From Bufo bufo (lineage: Eukaryota; Chordata; Amphibia; Anura; Bufonidae), in contig NC_053389.1 of assembly GCF_905171765.1 (NCBI RefSeq), forward strand, positions 744,497,146-744,561,145: 64,000 nucleotides of DNA, in the 5' to 3' direction. Position numbers and translations under genes: made by a program. Under the pieces are notes generated by a model. It was given only the letters and a program-made list of their open reading frames with translations, was not told the origin of the DNA and ran no database searches. Of this stretch, positions 18,956 through 30,586 are shown piece by piece. Positions within the stretch are counted from its first letter, which is position 1; each line of letters begins with the position of its first letter.

Positions 18956-19915
18956 ATTATATCTTCAGGATAGGTCATTAATATCAGTTTGGTGGGAATC
19001 TCACACATGGCACCAGGGGTACACCTAGCCTTTCTGCTGCCGGAGGCGAAAAATTGAAACAGCTCCCCCTCCTGCCCTACTGTTAGAGGCATACAGATGA
19101 ATATAGGAAGATGAGTACTTCCACAATGGAAGTACTCATTTCTCATTGACCTGCCACTGCCACCAATTGTCTCTAATTCTCACCGCCTGAGGCAACCGCC
19201 TCACCTGGCCTCATTGGAAGTGCACCCCTGCATGGCATTGACACCAATTGGCAGTTTCCTGTAGCCTCCCGTGCCAGCACAAGTGCTTTAAATGGAACAG
19301 GAAGTGCAACTCTGTTCAAAGTTTGGTGGCTGTCATGGGTTACTTCAAATGCATGGGAGCTGAGCTGCAGTGACCCAGCAGTGATTTTGGCTCTGTTCAT
19401 AGTGCTAGTACTGGCACCAGATGCTGCAGGGAACTGCTGATTGGTGACAGCACCCGGAAAGCTTGAACTGGCTCACAGGGGAATCCCCTGGTGGACTCCT
19501 GAAAAAGGGGGGGGGCCCCAGTCCACCAGTACAACATCTCAAATAACCTATATCGATATAAAAAATACTGGGTAGACTATCCATTTTTTTTATTATAGAA
19601 GCATCGGAAGGTTAAGATGGCCTCTAAGTATAGAGGCAGGCCAGCCAGTATCCTCTCTCACCTGGAACCCACCTTTTAAAGTTGTTGCAGAGACCCCCAT
19701 AATCAATCATCTTGTAGTGTCTTATTGCTGTCTGCCTCTGTGTGGGCAGGTAATATTTCCATGTCACAGTACAGTGGGCCCCCAGAATGAATTTTACTCT
19801 TGGGCCCTAAGCATCCCAGTCCGACACTGATGCCGGGTGTCAGATCTCCACAGTTCTGATATTGATGACCTTAGGATAGGTCATCAATGTTTGGAGCCTG
19901 GAAAACCCATCTTAT
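18956..19915. repeat. Dispersed repeat pieces with GATAGGTCAT words
   Basis: AGGATAGGTCATTAATATCAG near 18967 and GATATTGATGACCTTAGGAT near 19857 are partly inverted partners. The latter is followed directly by another AGGATAGGTCATCAATG copy. The family is familiar from frog DNA. Its limits are approximate. Confidence 0.5.
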
Positions 19916-19950
19916 TCAGAAATCGATAAGCAGTGAGTAAGATACAGTAA

Positions 19951-20036
19951 CTTTAAAGGGGTTATCCGGGACTATAAAAAGCTCCCCCATACGCTGGGCT
20001 CCTCACAATGAATATACTTACCTGGTTCCCCGAGCA
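19951..20036. repeat. TTAAAGGGGTTATCC MITE fragment
   Basis: It starts TTTAAAGGGGTTATCCGGGA and continues to TACTTACCTGGTTCCCC. It resembles the left end of the TTAA MITEs at 39735, 50939 and 54643, but no right end follows. Confidence 0.55.
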
Positions 20037-20039
20037 AGG

Positions 20040-20753
20040 ATGAAAACATCATGTTTTTAAGTATTCATAATTTTATTTCAACTTAATTTCACCTAAACTA
20101 AAATGGAAATACACATTTAAAACTGCTCAATTCATTTCAGGGTGTATGTACCTCTTTCCTCACCCACTTTTGAAGTCCAGCAGTAAAACCAGAAGTGATG
20201 TAAATTAATAAATGTTTTAAAGTACCTACAACCTGCTCTAATGGCATGACTATCATAACAGACTGGCCCCCATGTAGGAAGTGAAAATATTTCTATACAC
20301 TATGCTGCATCTACTGGTTGTGGATCAACATATGCATCGTGTACAAGAAGCACAGTGCACTGAAACATAATTTCTATCATTGGGGCAATTGGGACCTATC
20401 TGATACTAGAGCCATGTCATCAAAGCAAGTTGTAACAGGTTGAACATTTATATCATAGGGAAATGTTTTGGATCTATTTTGTGTGCCTGTCTTATACAAA
20501 AAGCTGAAGATTTATATTTAATACAGTATTTGGTGATTGCTTACCAATAAGTTCCATAATAAATTACCAATAAGATATGAGGCTAGAGATTGTAATTTAA
20601 TTATTTGTTTATATATACAGTATATATATATATATATATATAATATCATATATATTTTAACAATAATTTAATTTCATGATTGTGTATTTTTATTTGCATT
20701 ATAATGCAACCATTAATGTAATAACAAATTATTCATTATTTAATACTTATGAA
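20040..20753. other. AT-rich unassigned sequence with (TA)n
   Basis: No gene is visible. A (TA)n tract lies at about 20612-20643. The hAT-type terminus at 20754 marks the right limit. Confidence 0.4.
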
Positions 20754-21264
20754 TAGTGTTGAGTGAATCAAACTCCATGAAGTGGAATTCGATCCGAATT
20801 TCAGGGAAAATTCTAATTGCCCTTCCATTGGCTGTTCCAGGGGCTGGATCCTGGGGAGAGGAGGGACCTTCCCCTCATAACCGACGTGTTATTGCGGCCG
20901 CGCAGGGCCATTCTAAAGCTCTTGCTGCAGCCTCAGGACGTGGGGCTGGCGGCTTCTATGTTGTTTGTCTAGCCCCCATTTACACTTTTCTCCTGAGATG
21001 CCAGATATGATGAAACGCGTTGAGCAGCGAGTGGGCACAAACTAAGTAACACAGACAGCCTAGTCATTTCACCCCATTGACTTTAAAGGCAGGCGAACCT
21101 GAAAAACCTTCAGGTCATATTTGCAGCCACAAATACTTACTAAAAGTGCACAAATAGTCCCACAACATACCAAAAAATCCCACAAAAAAATATGTATTTT
21201 AATCAGGGGCCATTTTTATGCATCTTAAAGGGAAACTCTCAAAAATGTGCCCTGCTGGAGCCTA

Positions 21265-21945
21265 GAAAATTTATATTTTAGGCCACGGGAGTACAGGCCC
21301 CAAAAATTTGGCATTCACCTGACAAAAAAGAACAAGTGATTATGTGGCTTTAGGTATATTAGTTGGTCACTGGATAACAATTTTACTGTAGGCCAGTACA
21401 GGCCCCAAAAATTCGGCATTCACCTGACAGAAAAAACAAGTGATTATGTAGCTGGAGGTATATTAGACAGTCACTGAATAACAATTTTACTGCAGGCCAG
21501 TGGAGTACAGGCCCCAAACATTAGGCATTCACCTGAAAGAAAAGAACAAGTGATTATGTGGCTGGAGGTACATTAGACGGTCACTAGATAACAATTTTAC
21601 TGTAGGCCAGTACAGGCCCCAAAAATTAGGCAATCACCTGACAGAAAAGAACAAGTGATTATGTAGCTGGAGGTATATTAGACAGTCATTGAATAACAAT
21701 TTTACTGTAGGCCAGTACAGGCCACAAAAATTAGGCATTCACTTGACAGAAAAGAACAAGTGATTATGTGGCTGGAGGTACATTAGGCGGTTACTTAATA
21801 ACAATTTTACTGTAGGCCAGTGGAGTACAGGCCCCCAATAATAAGCATTCACCTTACAGAAAAGAACAAGTGATTATGTGGCTGGAGGTATATTAGACGG
21901 TCATTGGATATCAATTTTAATGCAGGCCAGTACAAATACATGTCA
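21265..21945. repeat. Tandem array, about 105-110 bp unit
   Basis: About six units each contain GGCATTCACCTGACA, AAAGAACAAGTGATTATGT, GGCTGGAGGTATATTAGAC and CAATTTTACTGTAGGCCAGT. Units start near 21283, 21390, 21490, 21611, 21718 and 21823. A broader unit including this block is repeated at 22816-23040. It lies in the untranslated part of the hAT element. Confidence 0.92.
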
Positions 21946-22096
21946 AATACATATGTTTAAAATAACAAAAAAATAGAAAATTGGATTAAAAACATGGCTA
22001 ACGAAATCCCCGCTCTTGAAAAAAAAAAAAAGATAATAGTTAAAATATGATAACATGTGGTCGTCGTCAACAGGTGTTGAATTCCTCCGAGGTCCC

Positions 22097-22815
22097 AAAC
22101 ATTGCTCTTGATGAGCTTCAAGAGGTAGTCCCCTGAAATGGTTTTCACTTCACAGGTGTGCCCTGTCAGGTTTAATAAGTGGGATTTCTTGCCTTATAAA
22201 TGGGGTTGGGACCATCAGTTGCGTTGAGGAGAAGTCAGGTTGATACACAGCTGATAGTCCTACTGAATAGACTGTTAGAATTTGTATTATGGCAAGAAAA
22301 AAGCAGCTAAGTAAAGAAAAACGAGTGGCCATCATTACTTTAAGAAATTAAGGTCAGTCAGTCATTCGAAAAATTGGGAAAACTTTGAAAGTAAGGGCTA
22401 TTTGACCATGAAGGAGAGTGATGGGGTGCTGCGCCAGATGACCTGGCCTCCACAGTCACTGGACCTGAACCCAATCGAGATGGTTTGGGGTGAGCTGGAC
22501 CGCAGAATGAAGGCAAAAGGGCCAACAAGTGCTAAGCATCTCTGGGAACTCCTTCAAGACTGTTGGAAGACCATTTCAGGGGACTACCTCTTGAAGCTCA
22601 TCAAGAGAATGCCAAGAGTGTGCAAAGCAGTAATCAAAGCAAAAGGTGGCTACTTTGAAGAACCTAGAATATGACATATTTTCAGTTGTTTCACACTTGT
22701 TTGTTATGTATATAATTCCACATGTGTTAATTCATAGTTTGGATGCCTTCATAGTCATGAAAATAAAGAAAACTCTTTGAATGAGAAGGTGTGTCCAAAC
22801 TTTTGGTCTGTACTG
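22097..22815 (+). mobile_element. Tc1-type element fragment, left end missing
   Basis: The right end, GTCCAAACTTTTGGTCTGTACTG, ends at 22815 and is followed by TA. The left terminal repeat is absent; the piece starts within GCTCTTGATGAGCTTCAAGA. The segment 22100-22148 is the inverted complement of part of the transposase end (about 22565-22615). Blocks of about 207 bp flanking it (21890-22096, 22816-23023) are near-duplicates. Confidence 0.85.
22289..22674 (+). pseudogene. Tc1-type transposase, N- and C-terminal pieces
   Basis: The N-terminus starts at 22289 (MARKKQLSKEKRVAIITLRN) and meets a TAA after about 20 codons. It continues to GKTLKV and then jumps, by a large internal deletion, to a C-terminal piece in another frame from about 22402. 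That piece has MTWPPQSLDLNPIEMVWGEL, containing the third catalytic acidic residue, and ends at RMPRVCKAVIKAKGGYFEE. The HTH tail and both catalytic Asp motifs are missing, so the copy is inactive. Confidence 0.9.
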
Positions 22816-23170
22816 TATATTAGACGGTCATCAGATATCAATTTTACTGCAGGCCAGTACAAATAGATGTCAAATACATATGTCTAAAAGAACAAAATCT
22901 ATAAAATTGGATTAAAAACATGGCTAACAAAATCCCCCCTCTTGAAAAAAAAACTAATGATAATAGTTGAAATTCGATAACACGTAGTGGTCACAGGTGT
23001 TGAATTCCTCCGAGGTCCCAAACATTAGGCATTCACCGGACAGAAAAGGCCTTTTATGCCGCTGTATTTACCTAAGACAGGGAACATTATTTGTTCTGGG
23101 TGGTGGCGGATATTTGTAGGCTGTGGTCGTCACAGGTGTTGAATTCCTCCAAGATCCATGCCTTATTCAT

Positions 23171-23713
23171 TTATAGAAATGTGAGGTAGTCCACTCTGTC
23201 GTGAGCTAGGCGAGTGCGCTTATCGGTCACAATCCCCTGATTTGTGCTGAACGTAATTTCGGACAGGACACTCGACGAGGGGCAAGCCCAGAGTTCCATG
23301 GAAAATTGTGCCAGCTCTGGCCACAGGTCAAGCCTGCACACCCAGTAGTCAAGGGGTTCTTCGCTTCTCAGAGCGTCCACATCCGCCGTTAACCCGATGT
23401 AGTCAGACACCTGTCGGTCTAGGCGTTCCCTGAGGCTGGATCTGGAGAGCGGCTCTCGATGGGTTGGTTGCAAGAATGATTTCATATCCGAAGTGACCAA
23501 CACATCTTCAAACTGCCCTCTTCTTGCATGCGCTGTAGGACTGGTACTCGCAACTGTTTCTCTGTGGGTGGAAGCAGAATGCAGCATCTCTCGCAGCAAG
23601 GCCTGGAAATGCTGCATTATTACAGCCCTCTGTGATGCTGGTAACATGTCTGCCACTTTGTGTGTGTATCGGCGGTCTAAGTACATTATCACCCAGTATT
23701 GGTCCTTTTGTAG
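23171..23713 (-). pseudogene. hAT transposase, C-terminal part, cut by LTR insertion
   Basis: On the minus strand one frame stays open from the Gypsy junction at 23713 to a stop at 23171. It begins LQKDQYWVIMYLDRRYTHKV, a sequence typical of BED-type hAT transposases. It later has SDYIGLTADVDALRSEEPLD and the dimerisation block WPELAQFSMELWACPSSSVL, where the usual SER reads SEI. It ends at DRVDYLTFL. The upstream (N-terminal) coding DNA should lie beyond 23713 but is replaced by the LTR, and it does not reappear at 31556. The same family region is seen at 3300-3977. Confidence 0.88.
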
Positions 23714-24477
23714 TGTCCCAATACGTAAAGGTGGGCACTACTAAAAGGTCAATTGGGTCATGTTGTTTCCCACCTCCTGTGGGAGATTGCTTATGGTATT
23801 TTGTATTGTATGACTGCATATTTCCCTGTTATTTCCTGTGTACCAGGCCTGCTAGGGGTGTAGTTTCTCCTCCTGAGCTGTAGAGGGAGCTAGGGAACCC
23901 CCTAGTATATATAGTTAGGCCCAGACAGGAAAGGGGAGTTCTAGTCTAGTCCTCCTGAGTTATCCTGCACCCTGCAGAGTACAGAGCAGTGCTAATCCTA
24001 TACAGCCAAGTGGAAAGCTGAGGGGCAGAAGTTTATTGTCAGCAAGAGAATTGATACCAGAGGAGGTTTCCCTACCAAAGGATAAAGCCAGCTATTAGGC
24101 ATACGGGCTTTGGAGAAAGCCAGACAGGATTCTGCAGAAAGTACAGCCTGATCTGTGAGTTTAATTCCCCCTGAGTTATCTTGCTAGGAGTCTACCTGCC
24201 ACCTGGGTAAAGCCTGCCTGCTACTAAATATTCTTCATATGGAACTGTTTGGAGTTTTTACATAGGTTGAACTGTTCAGTAAAGAAGAATTCTAGTTCAC
24301 TGCAATCGTGTGTACCTCCATTATTAGCGTGGAGGATCTACGTGCCAGCCTCTTCATCACTGACTGTACGCCTGCCCAGGGTATACTACAAACTGTGAGT
24401 ACTAAGAGTAACCCTTTGTCTGTTAATTGACCCCTGTGACCTCACACTCGCTCACCCTGAAGGACTGGTGTACTGCA
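23714..24477 (+). repeat. Gypsy 5' LTR, 764 bp
   Basis: It runs TGTCCCAATACG...GTACTGCA. It contains a TATA-like CTAGTATATATAG (about 23902-23914) and a possible AGTAAA polyadenylation signal downstream. Compared with the 3' LTR it lacks two blocks, about 76 and about 130 bp. Confidence 0.93.
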
Positions 24478-25118
24478 TATTTTGGCGTCATGAACAGGAT
24501 GTGAATATTTCTACGCCATAGTGGAATGTGAACTGTGTGCCATAATTGCCTACTAAGTGATTGATGCCCTATCTGTTTATCAGAAAATTTTGGGGCCAAA
24601 GAACTGTGGAAAATCGCGGTGTGAAAGTGTGCATTGTGGACTGTTTGCTGGTTTCCGAGCCACCGCTTGCTGTCAGTGAATCGACAGCGTTATGCTTCAA
24701 GATGGCCGCTTAAGCTGTCTGGAATTATTGTTGCGCCATTGTTGTGTCCGCCTGGCGCGAAAAAGAAGAGAAGGTGCCGCCCTGCCTGCAAAGAAGATAC
24801 AGCCTACCGCGAATCTTGAAGCTTAGGAAGGCCACGCATATCTCCTGATGCTGCGCGTGGGACCTCCACACAACGTAATCACGTACCTCACGAGACTTGG
24901 ACTGCGCATCACCGGAGTGAGTAAAGCTTCGGTATTAACCGGCCCCTTTGTGTTCAAGTGTCGGGGAGATTCCGATCCTTGCTGGAAGTCTGGGGGGAGA
25001 TCCCTCATTAGTAATAAAGGACTCGATTCGGGGAATGCACGCCCAAATTGGATTTTGGCCTGCTCCGCCGCTCCTTAAAGGGCCATATCCTCTCCGTGGT
25101 CACCCCTAACAACGGCCT

Positions 25119-25850
25119 GTGAGAGCGAAGTCCAGCGTGAGTCTGCCTGCAGAGCTTGCATCCCTAGACCCTGCCATGTCCGCATCTGAGGAAACAGGGC
25201 AAGTGGCCCCCAACGAGCCTTCTGCAACTAACGCAGCTGAGAACAGGGCACCCGCCGCTGCGTCAGCCTCTAGCCTGATGCTGCTGACCATGCCATATTA
25301 TTTTGGGGCCCCCTGGTTCCCGCGATATTCCGGGGAAGCCCACAACTTGAAAGACTTTAAAGATCAGATCATGGCCTTATTTCGGCTCTATCCTATCTCC
25401 GCTGAGCAACAGATGGAAATTCTCTTAGCGCAGTTAGCAGGGAGGTCATGTCATGGCCCAGCTCCGAAAAAAATAACATGGAACAGATCTTTGATCGCCT
25501 TGGCACCACGTTTTAAGCTAGGACGGTGTCAGAAGTTAAGATGCGTTTTTTTAGCAAGAAGCAACAGCCCGGTGAGTCACTCCGTATTTTTGCTTTGACC
25601 CTGCAAGAGACCTTGAGGGCCGTAGTCCAGGTGGACCCCGGCAGGCTAAGAACCAGGAGCGGACCCTGAGAGAACAGTTCATTGCGGGTGTAAACACTGA
25701 ACATTTAAAGGGCCAGCTGAGGATGCTTTCGGCCCAACTACGTTTCTGGACTTTAAAGAGCTGGCCATCAGTATCCTGGGTCAAAATCCACCCACAGGGC
25801 CGGCGGCCTCCCTTGAACCACCAGTCTGCCAGCCAGTAATTATGGATGTA
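25119..25850 (+). pseudogene. Gypsy gag remnant
   Basis: The N-terminal frame begins near 25119-25176 (DPAMSASEETGQVAPNEPSA), rich in Ala, Ser, Glu and Pro. It then reads YYFGAPWFPRYSGEAHNLKD and ALFRLYPISAEQQMEILLAQ, a gag capsid-like segment. Near 25440 an indel shifts the frame, and the continuing capsid reading (GESLRIFALTLQETLR-like) has stops, so no single open frame is left. The spacing before the CCHC knuckle at 26090 fits a gag polyprotein. Assignment rests on position and on this capsid-like stretch. Confidence 0.75.
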
Positions 25851-26079
25851 AAGCCGTCAGGAGCCAGTCAAGCCGCCCAGGCTCCAGTAACGGATGTGGT
25901 GGCGGCATTGATGGAGCAAGTTAACCACCTCACTAAGAGCCTGGAGAAGGTGTGCAGGAAAATAGAGGAATGGGAGAAACCATTGTTACTGGAAGACGAA
26001 GGCTCTTCCCGCGTGCATATAAAGAGGTCTACCCCAAAGATCCCGCTGGACGACCGAGTTACCTGTCTAAGAACAGCAA

Positions 26080-26145
26080 GCAGCCTGTCTGCACCTATTG
26101 TAAAAAATATGGCCATACTGAGACAACGTGCTGGCAGTTAAACAG
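26080..26145 (+). pseudogene. Gag zinc knuckle (CCHC)
   Basis: CTYCKKYGHTETTC gives the C-X2-C-X4-H-X4-C pattern of retroelement nucleocapsids. It lies in a frame open from 25952 to 26191, different from the gag start frame, showing the indels between them. Confidence 0.92.
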
Positions 26146-27120
26146 GCCACCCTCGAGGCTGAGGACCGCCCCTCGGGAGGTAGAACAGTAGGTCCAAAAG
26201 ATCCTAGTTGGATGCCCAGATATGTAGGATCTCGTCCAAAAATTAACATATGCATTAACGGGATACCTTTTGAAGCCCTGCTGGATACTGGGTCTCAGGT
26301 CACCACCATCCAACGACCCACCTTTGACAAATTCTGGGATTCAAGTCTCCTCACCCAGCCACCAGAATCCTGGCTGGATATCATTGCTAGCAACGGCAAG
26401 CCGGTGAAAGTCCATGGGTACTGAGAACCTACCCTTTAGGTGGGAGAAGCCACGTTACCACAGCAAGGTGTGATTGTAGTGAAAGCCGGAGATAAAGGGG
26501 GGCACCGCGTGATCTTAGGGACTAATGTCTTTAAAAATTGTTACTCCGAGGTACTTGAGGCACTGAGCCAATCCATACCTTCAGCTTCACCTGCTTCTAA
26601 AAGAGTAATTCAAAAGACTATCAGTGTGCTGTGTGCTCAGCAAAAATTCGCAAATGGAAAAGGAGAAATCTGTACTGCCCGGATCCGGGATAACCGGACA
26701 GTAATCCTGCAACCGAATTCTCAGATCATCCTGTGGTGCCATGCTGTACTAGGGATCCAGGGCCAAGACTATCAAGCCCTGGTGGAGCCTATCCAAATTG
26801 AAAATGATCCCTTTGTGCGAGCAGCCAAGAGCCTGGTGACCGTATCTCAAGGTAAAGTGCCTGTCCGTCTGATTAATTTCAGTGATCACCCTGTTGCTCT
26901 CTCTAAGCACTGCCCTGTTACTCAGCTTTTCCAGGTATCCTTCCAGGATGTTATCCGTCTGCCTGCCACGGAGACGTCTCAAACTGCACAGAGCAGCAGC
27001 GCCCCTGCCAGCGCCTCTTCAGTATCCTGGTGGGGGGTACTTCATGTGGGGAATGAATCCACCCCGAAGAATCAAATCCTAGGCCCAGAATCTGGTGAAA
27101 GAAAACCACCAGGCCTTTAG
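26128..27120 (+). pseudogene. Gypsy protease and linker
   Basis: INICINGIPFEALLDTGSQV contains the aspartic protease motif (DTG at 26284-26292). The frame is interrupted by TGA at 26422-26424, then stays open in the same frame to 27118. The long tail (GHRVILGTNVFKN, later NFSDHPVALSKHCPVTQLF) resembles the region between protease and RT in Gypsy elements related to fish and frog families. RT follows in the next frame, overlapping slightly. Confidence 0.85.
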
Positions 27121-28414
27121 CAAGCACTCCACGGACTATGGAGAGGTCAGTGTAATCAAACACACCATACCCACTGGCTCTCATCCTCCTATCAAGGAGA
27201 GATACAGACCCATACCACCTACTACCTACCAGTCCGTAAAGGAGATGATACGAGAAATGAAGGACTCTAATATAATCCGGGACAGTCATAGTCCCTGGGC
27301 TGCGCCCCTAGTTCTTGTTCGTAAAAAAGATGGCAACATCAGGTTCTGTGTGGACTATAGAAAAATCTATCAAATCACCCACAAAGACGCTTATCCGTTG
27401 CTACGCATTGAAGAGTCTTTGACTGCCCTGGGGTCATCAGCCTGTTTCTCAACCCTTGACCTAACCAGTGGATACTGGCAGGTACCTATGGCCCCAGAAG
27501 ACCGGGAAAAGACCGCTTTCACCACGCCTATGGGCCTGTTCGAATTCAACTACATGCCTTTCAAACTGAGAAATGCTCCAAGGACGTTCCAGCGGTTGAT
27601 GGAGCGTTGTTTAGGCCCTAATTTTGAGACTGTATTGCTATACTTGGATGATGTCATTATCTACTCCAAGACATATAAAGATCATTTAAAGCATCTGGCC
27701 AAAGTGTTTCAAGTCCTCATTAAATATGGCCTTAAAGTCAAGCCGTCCAAGTGCCATCTGCTGAAACCAGCGGTAAAGTACCTGGGACATGTTGTTAGTG
27801 CAGAAGGAGTCCAGCCTGATCCTGATAAACTTGCTGCTGTCCGTAATTGGCCTACTCCCACCACCGTGAAAGAGGTGAGAAGTTTCCTCAGTTTTGCGGG
27901 ATATTACAGACGCTTCATCCCGCATTTTGCACAAATTGCAGATCCGATCCAGGGACTTCTGAGGGGGCATCCCAAAAAGAGTCCAAAGACTCCTATCCCT
28001 GTTGAATGGAATGAAGAACGGGAGATTGCCTTCCAGCTCCTGAAGAAGAAGCTGACCGAAAATCCTGTCCTGGGTTACTCGGATTATCAGAAGCCATTCC
28101 ACCTCTATACGGATGTCAGTAAAAGAGGCCTGGGAGCCGTGTTGGCTCAGGTGCAAGACAATAAAGAGAGGGTGATTGCCTATGCCAGCAGATCCCTGAG
28201 GGGAGCAGAGAAAAACTATCAGAATTATTGTTCCTTCAAGCTGGTATTCCTTGCTTTAGTGTGGGCTGTGAATGAAAAATTCAAGGACTACCTTGCTGCC
28301 ACTCCGTTTGTCGCCTTCACTGACAACAATCCCCTGGCGCATCTGAATACAGCCAAGTTAGGGGCTCTGGAGCAAAGATGGGCCTCCCGCCATGCCAACT
28401 ATACTTTACTTTGA
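27095..28414 (+). pseudogene. Gypsy reverse transcriptase and RNase H
   Basis: This open frame of 439 codons is the longest intact piece of pol. RT blocks are in order: HTIPTGSHPPIKERYRPIPP, APLVLVRKKDGNIRFCVDYR, FSTLDLTSGYWQVPM with the first catalytic Asp, and YLDDVIIYSK (27641-27670) with the catalytic pair, where many relatives have YVDD or YIDD. The connection region (VRSFLSFAGYYRRFIPHFA) and RNase H (HLYTDVSKRGLGAVLAQ ... NYQNYCSFKLVFLAL ... FTDNNPLAHL) follow. In RNase H the second acidic position appears as Cys/Ser-Phe (NYCSFK) instead of the usual S-x-E/R-E-type residues, so a catalytic Glu may be lost. A stop at 28412 ends it. Confidence 0.95.
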
Positions 28415-30177
28415 AATACCGGGCAGGCCACCCAAATGAGAATGCTGATGCCCTGTCTCGGCTTCCCACTACAGAAGCACCAGAGGAACCAAAGGTTGCC
28501 TGGGAAGAAGTGGAAATGCCGGCGTTTTACAACAAGTTTGCTCAGCAAGATAATGTTTACACTGAAAATAACTCAGCTGCTGATCCATCTCCACCGAACA
28601 ATCCTGAGTCCAGAGGCGAACAAGAAAGGTGGATTAAGCTCCAGTCAGAAAGTAGAGTCCTCGGTAAACTGCTCGACTTCCTTACTAGTGGAAGAACTCC
28701 TGAAAGAGTCCACAGGAAGAGTGCAGACCCAGAACTATTGAAATTGTGGAGACATCGCCACCAACTCTTCCTTCAAAAAGGCCTGTTGCTAAGAAGGAGC
28801 CTAGATCCGGTGTCCTGTGATAGAGTGTACCAGATCGAGACGCCGGTCTTGTATTGGGGATGTATCATAACCGGTCAGGGCACTTCAGCGTGCAGAAAAC
28901 TGAGGCCATCATTCGCAGAAGGTTCTATTGGATTGGGATGAGGGAAGACATTGAGAAATGGTGCCGGGAATGTACTGCCTGTTCCGTCGGGAGAGGTAAG
29001 CTCCATGACCAGAGAGCGCCTCTCCATCCTATCGTGAGTAAAACTCCCCTGGAGCTTGTTGCCATTGATCATGTGAAGTTGGAGCCAAGTCGCTCAGGTT
29101 ATACTTATGCCATGACCATTATTGATCACTGTTGTAGCAGTGCCCGTGAAGGACCTGACAGCCAAGACTACGGCGGAAGCGCTCTGGAAGCATTTCCTCC
29201 TGCCCTACGGCTGCCCAGAGAGAATCCTCACCGACCAGGGATCTGCTTTTGAATCACAGTTGTTCCAGGAGTTGTGCCTGTTACACAATTGCCAGAAGGT
29301 CCGGACCACAGCCTATCATCCGCAAGGTAACGGACTCGGTGAAAAAATGAATCAAACTCTCATTGAAATGTTGAGAGCAGTACCCCATGAGACAAGGGGT
29401 GATTTGCCTACTCTGCTGCCACAGCTTATGTACACGTACAACAATACAATTCACTGCTTCACCGGGTACACGTCTTTCTATTTGATTTTCGGCCGTCAAG
29501 GAAGGCTGCCTGCCGATCACTCCCTGGGCGTGCAAGTACCCGATGTCATCAACCCACTACCAAAGACTGATTGGGTGGTGGAGCATCAAAGACGTCTTCT
29601 TAATGCCAAAGAGATTGTTCAGGAGCGCATGGAAAGTGCCCGAGAGCGGCAGCAGAGAGACTATGACCTGGCTGCTCATGCGGAACCTCTTGCCATAGGA
29701 GACGTGGTGTGGTTGAGGAATAACCACCGAACCATCAAGCTGGACAGTAAGTGGGAGAGGACTCCCTACGTCATAACTGCTATTCCTAATGCTGAGACCC
29801 ACGTTTATCAAATTTCCAGGGAAGGTAAATGCTCCCAGATCGTACACAGGAATTGTTTAAAGCCCTGCATAGAAGGAGAAACTACAGCAGGGGACGTTGA
29901 GCCAGAGCCTCCTGAGCCAGAGTCGTCAGCCCAACCTGTTGATCCTATGCAGGCTGTTGAGAACCTGTTACATGACAAGGAGCCACTTCATTGGTTCCTC
30001 ACGCCCTGGTTGAAATTTGCGGTACCGGCTCCAGCTCCTGCTAGTCCTCGACCCCAGGATGACCAGTCCCAGGGTGTACCTGAAAGGGCTCCAGATCCCC
30101 CTGTGGATCCCTCTGGCCCCCCTGAGCCAGGGCAAGAAGAGTCTCTGCCAGTAAGGAGGTCCATGCGGCCTACTTAG
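28378..30177 (+). pseudogene. Gypsy RNase H end and integrase, three frames
   Basis: The reading shifts near 28410, near 28860 and near 29130. Pieces in order: YRAGHPNENADALSRLP (end of RNase H) and a linker; integrase HHCC region YHNRSGHFSVQKTEAIIRRR ... CRECTAC; the core with Asp in LVAIDHVKLE, Asp in RILTDQGSAF and Glu in GNGLGEKMNQTLIEM; then GDVVWLRNNHRT and a Pro/Glu-rich C-terminus ending at 30177. The usual G-x-x-ER of the third motif reads GLGEK. There is no chromodomain, unlike the element at 8162-11300. The frameshifts make the product non-functional. Confidence 0.93.
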
Positions 30178-30586
30178 GGGCACCCACCTGAGATTCGGAG
30201 ACTACGTTGTTGACCAGAGTAACCCCCCTCGGGAAACTCTTGTTTAACCGTCTACAAGATCCGTGTACGGACTCATGTTTTTCTTTTGAGCCTCCAGGAA
30301 CTTTGGTTACTATGGCATTTTTATCATTATGGACTATTCTGGTTACTCCTGATACGCTGTACCAGGTCAGCACCCCCGTTTCATTTGCCAACTTATGAAG
30401 AGAACGACGCCCCTTTTCACCGCACTTGTCCTTTGCCAGTGGAGCTACCTGTTAATTTCATTGCAAATGTAGTGATTGTTGTATATGCCTGCTTTGCATT
30501 TTTGTCTTTCAGGTCACGGTTTCCAGCTGGGCGGGCCCCCTGTGTTGCGCCGAGGCCGGGCAACCTCAAAGCAGCGGGGTATGAGG

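Larger units (their letters stand above)
20754..23713 (-). mobile_element. hAT element, truncated by a Gypsy element
   Basis: The terminus TAGTGTTGAGTGAATC starts at 20754 and is the end downstream of the coding strand. The interior holds a tandem array, a Tc1 fragment and the C-terminal half of the transposase (23171-23713). At 23714 a Gypsy LTR breaks the open frame. The N-terminal half is not found on the far side of the Gypsy element, so the remainder was lost or moved. Confidence 0.75.

Noticed and set aside
25119..25598. A candidate host gene of the gag-derived (PNMA-like) kind
   Set aside because: It sits between LTRs, in order with a zinc knuckle, protease and pol, and is frameshifted, so it is the gag of a retrotransposon copy and not a domesticated gene.
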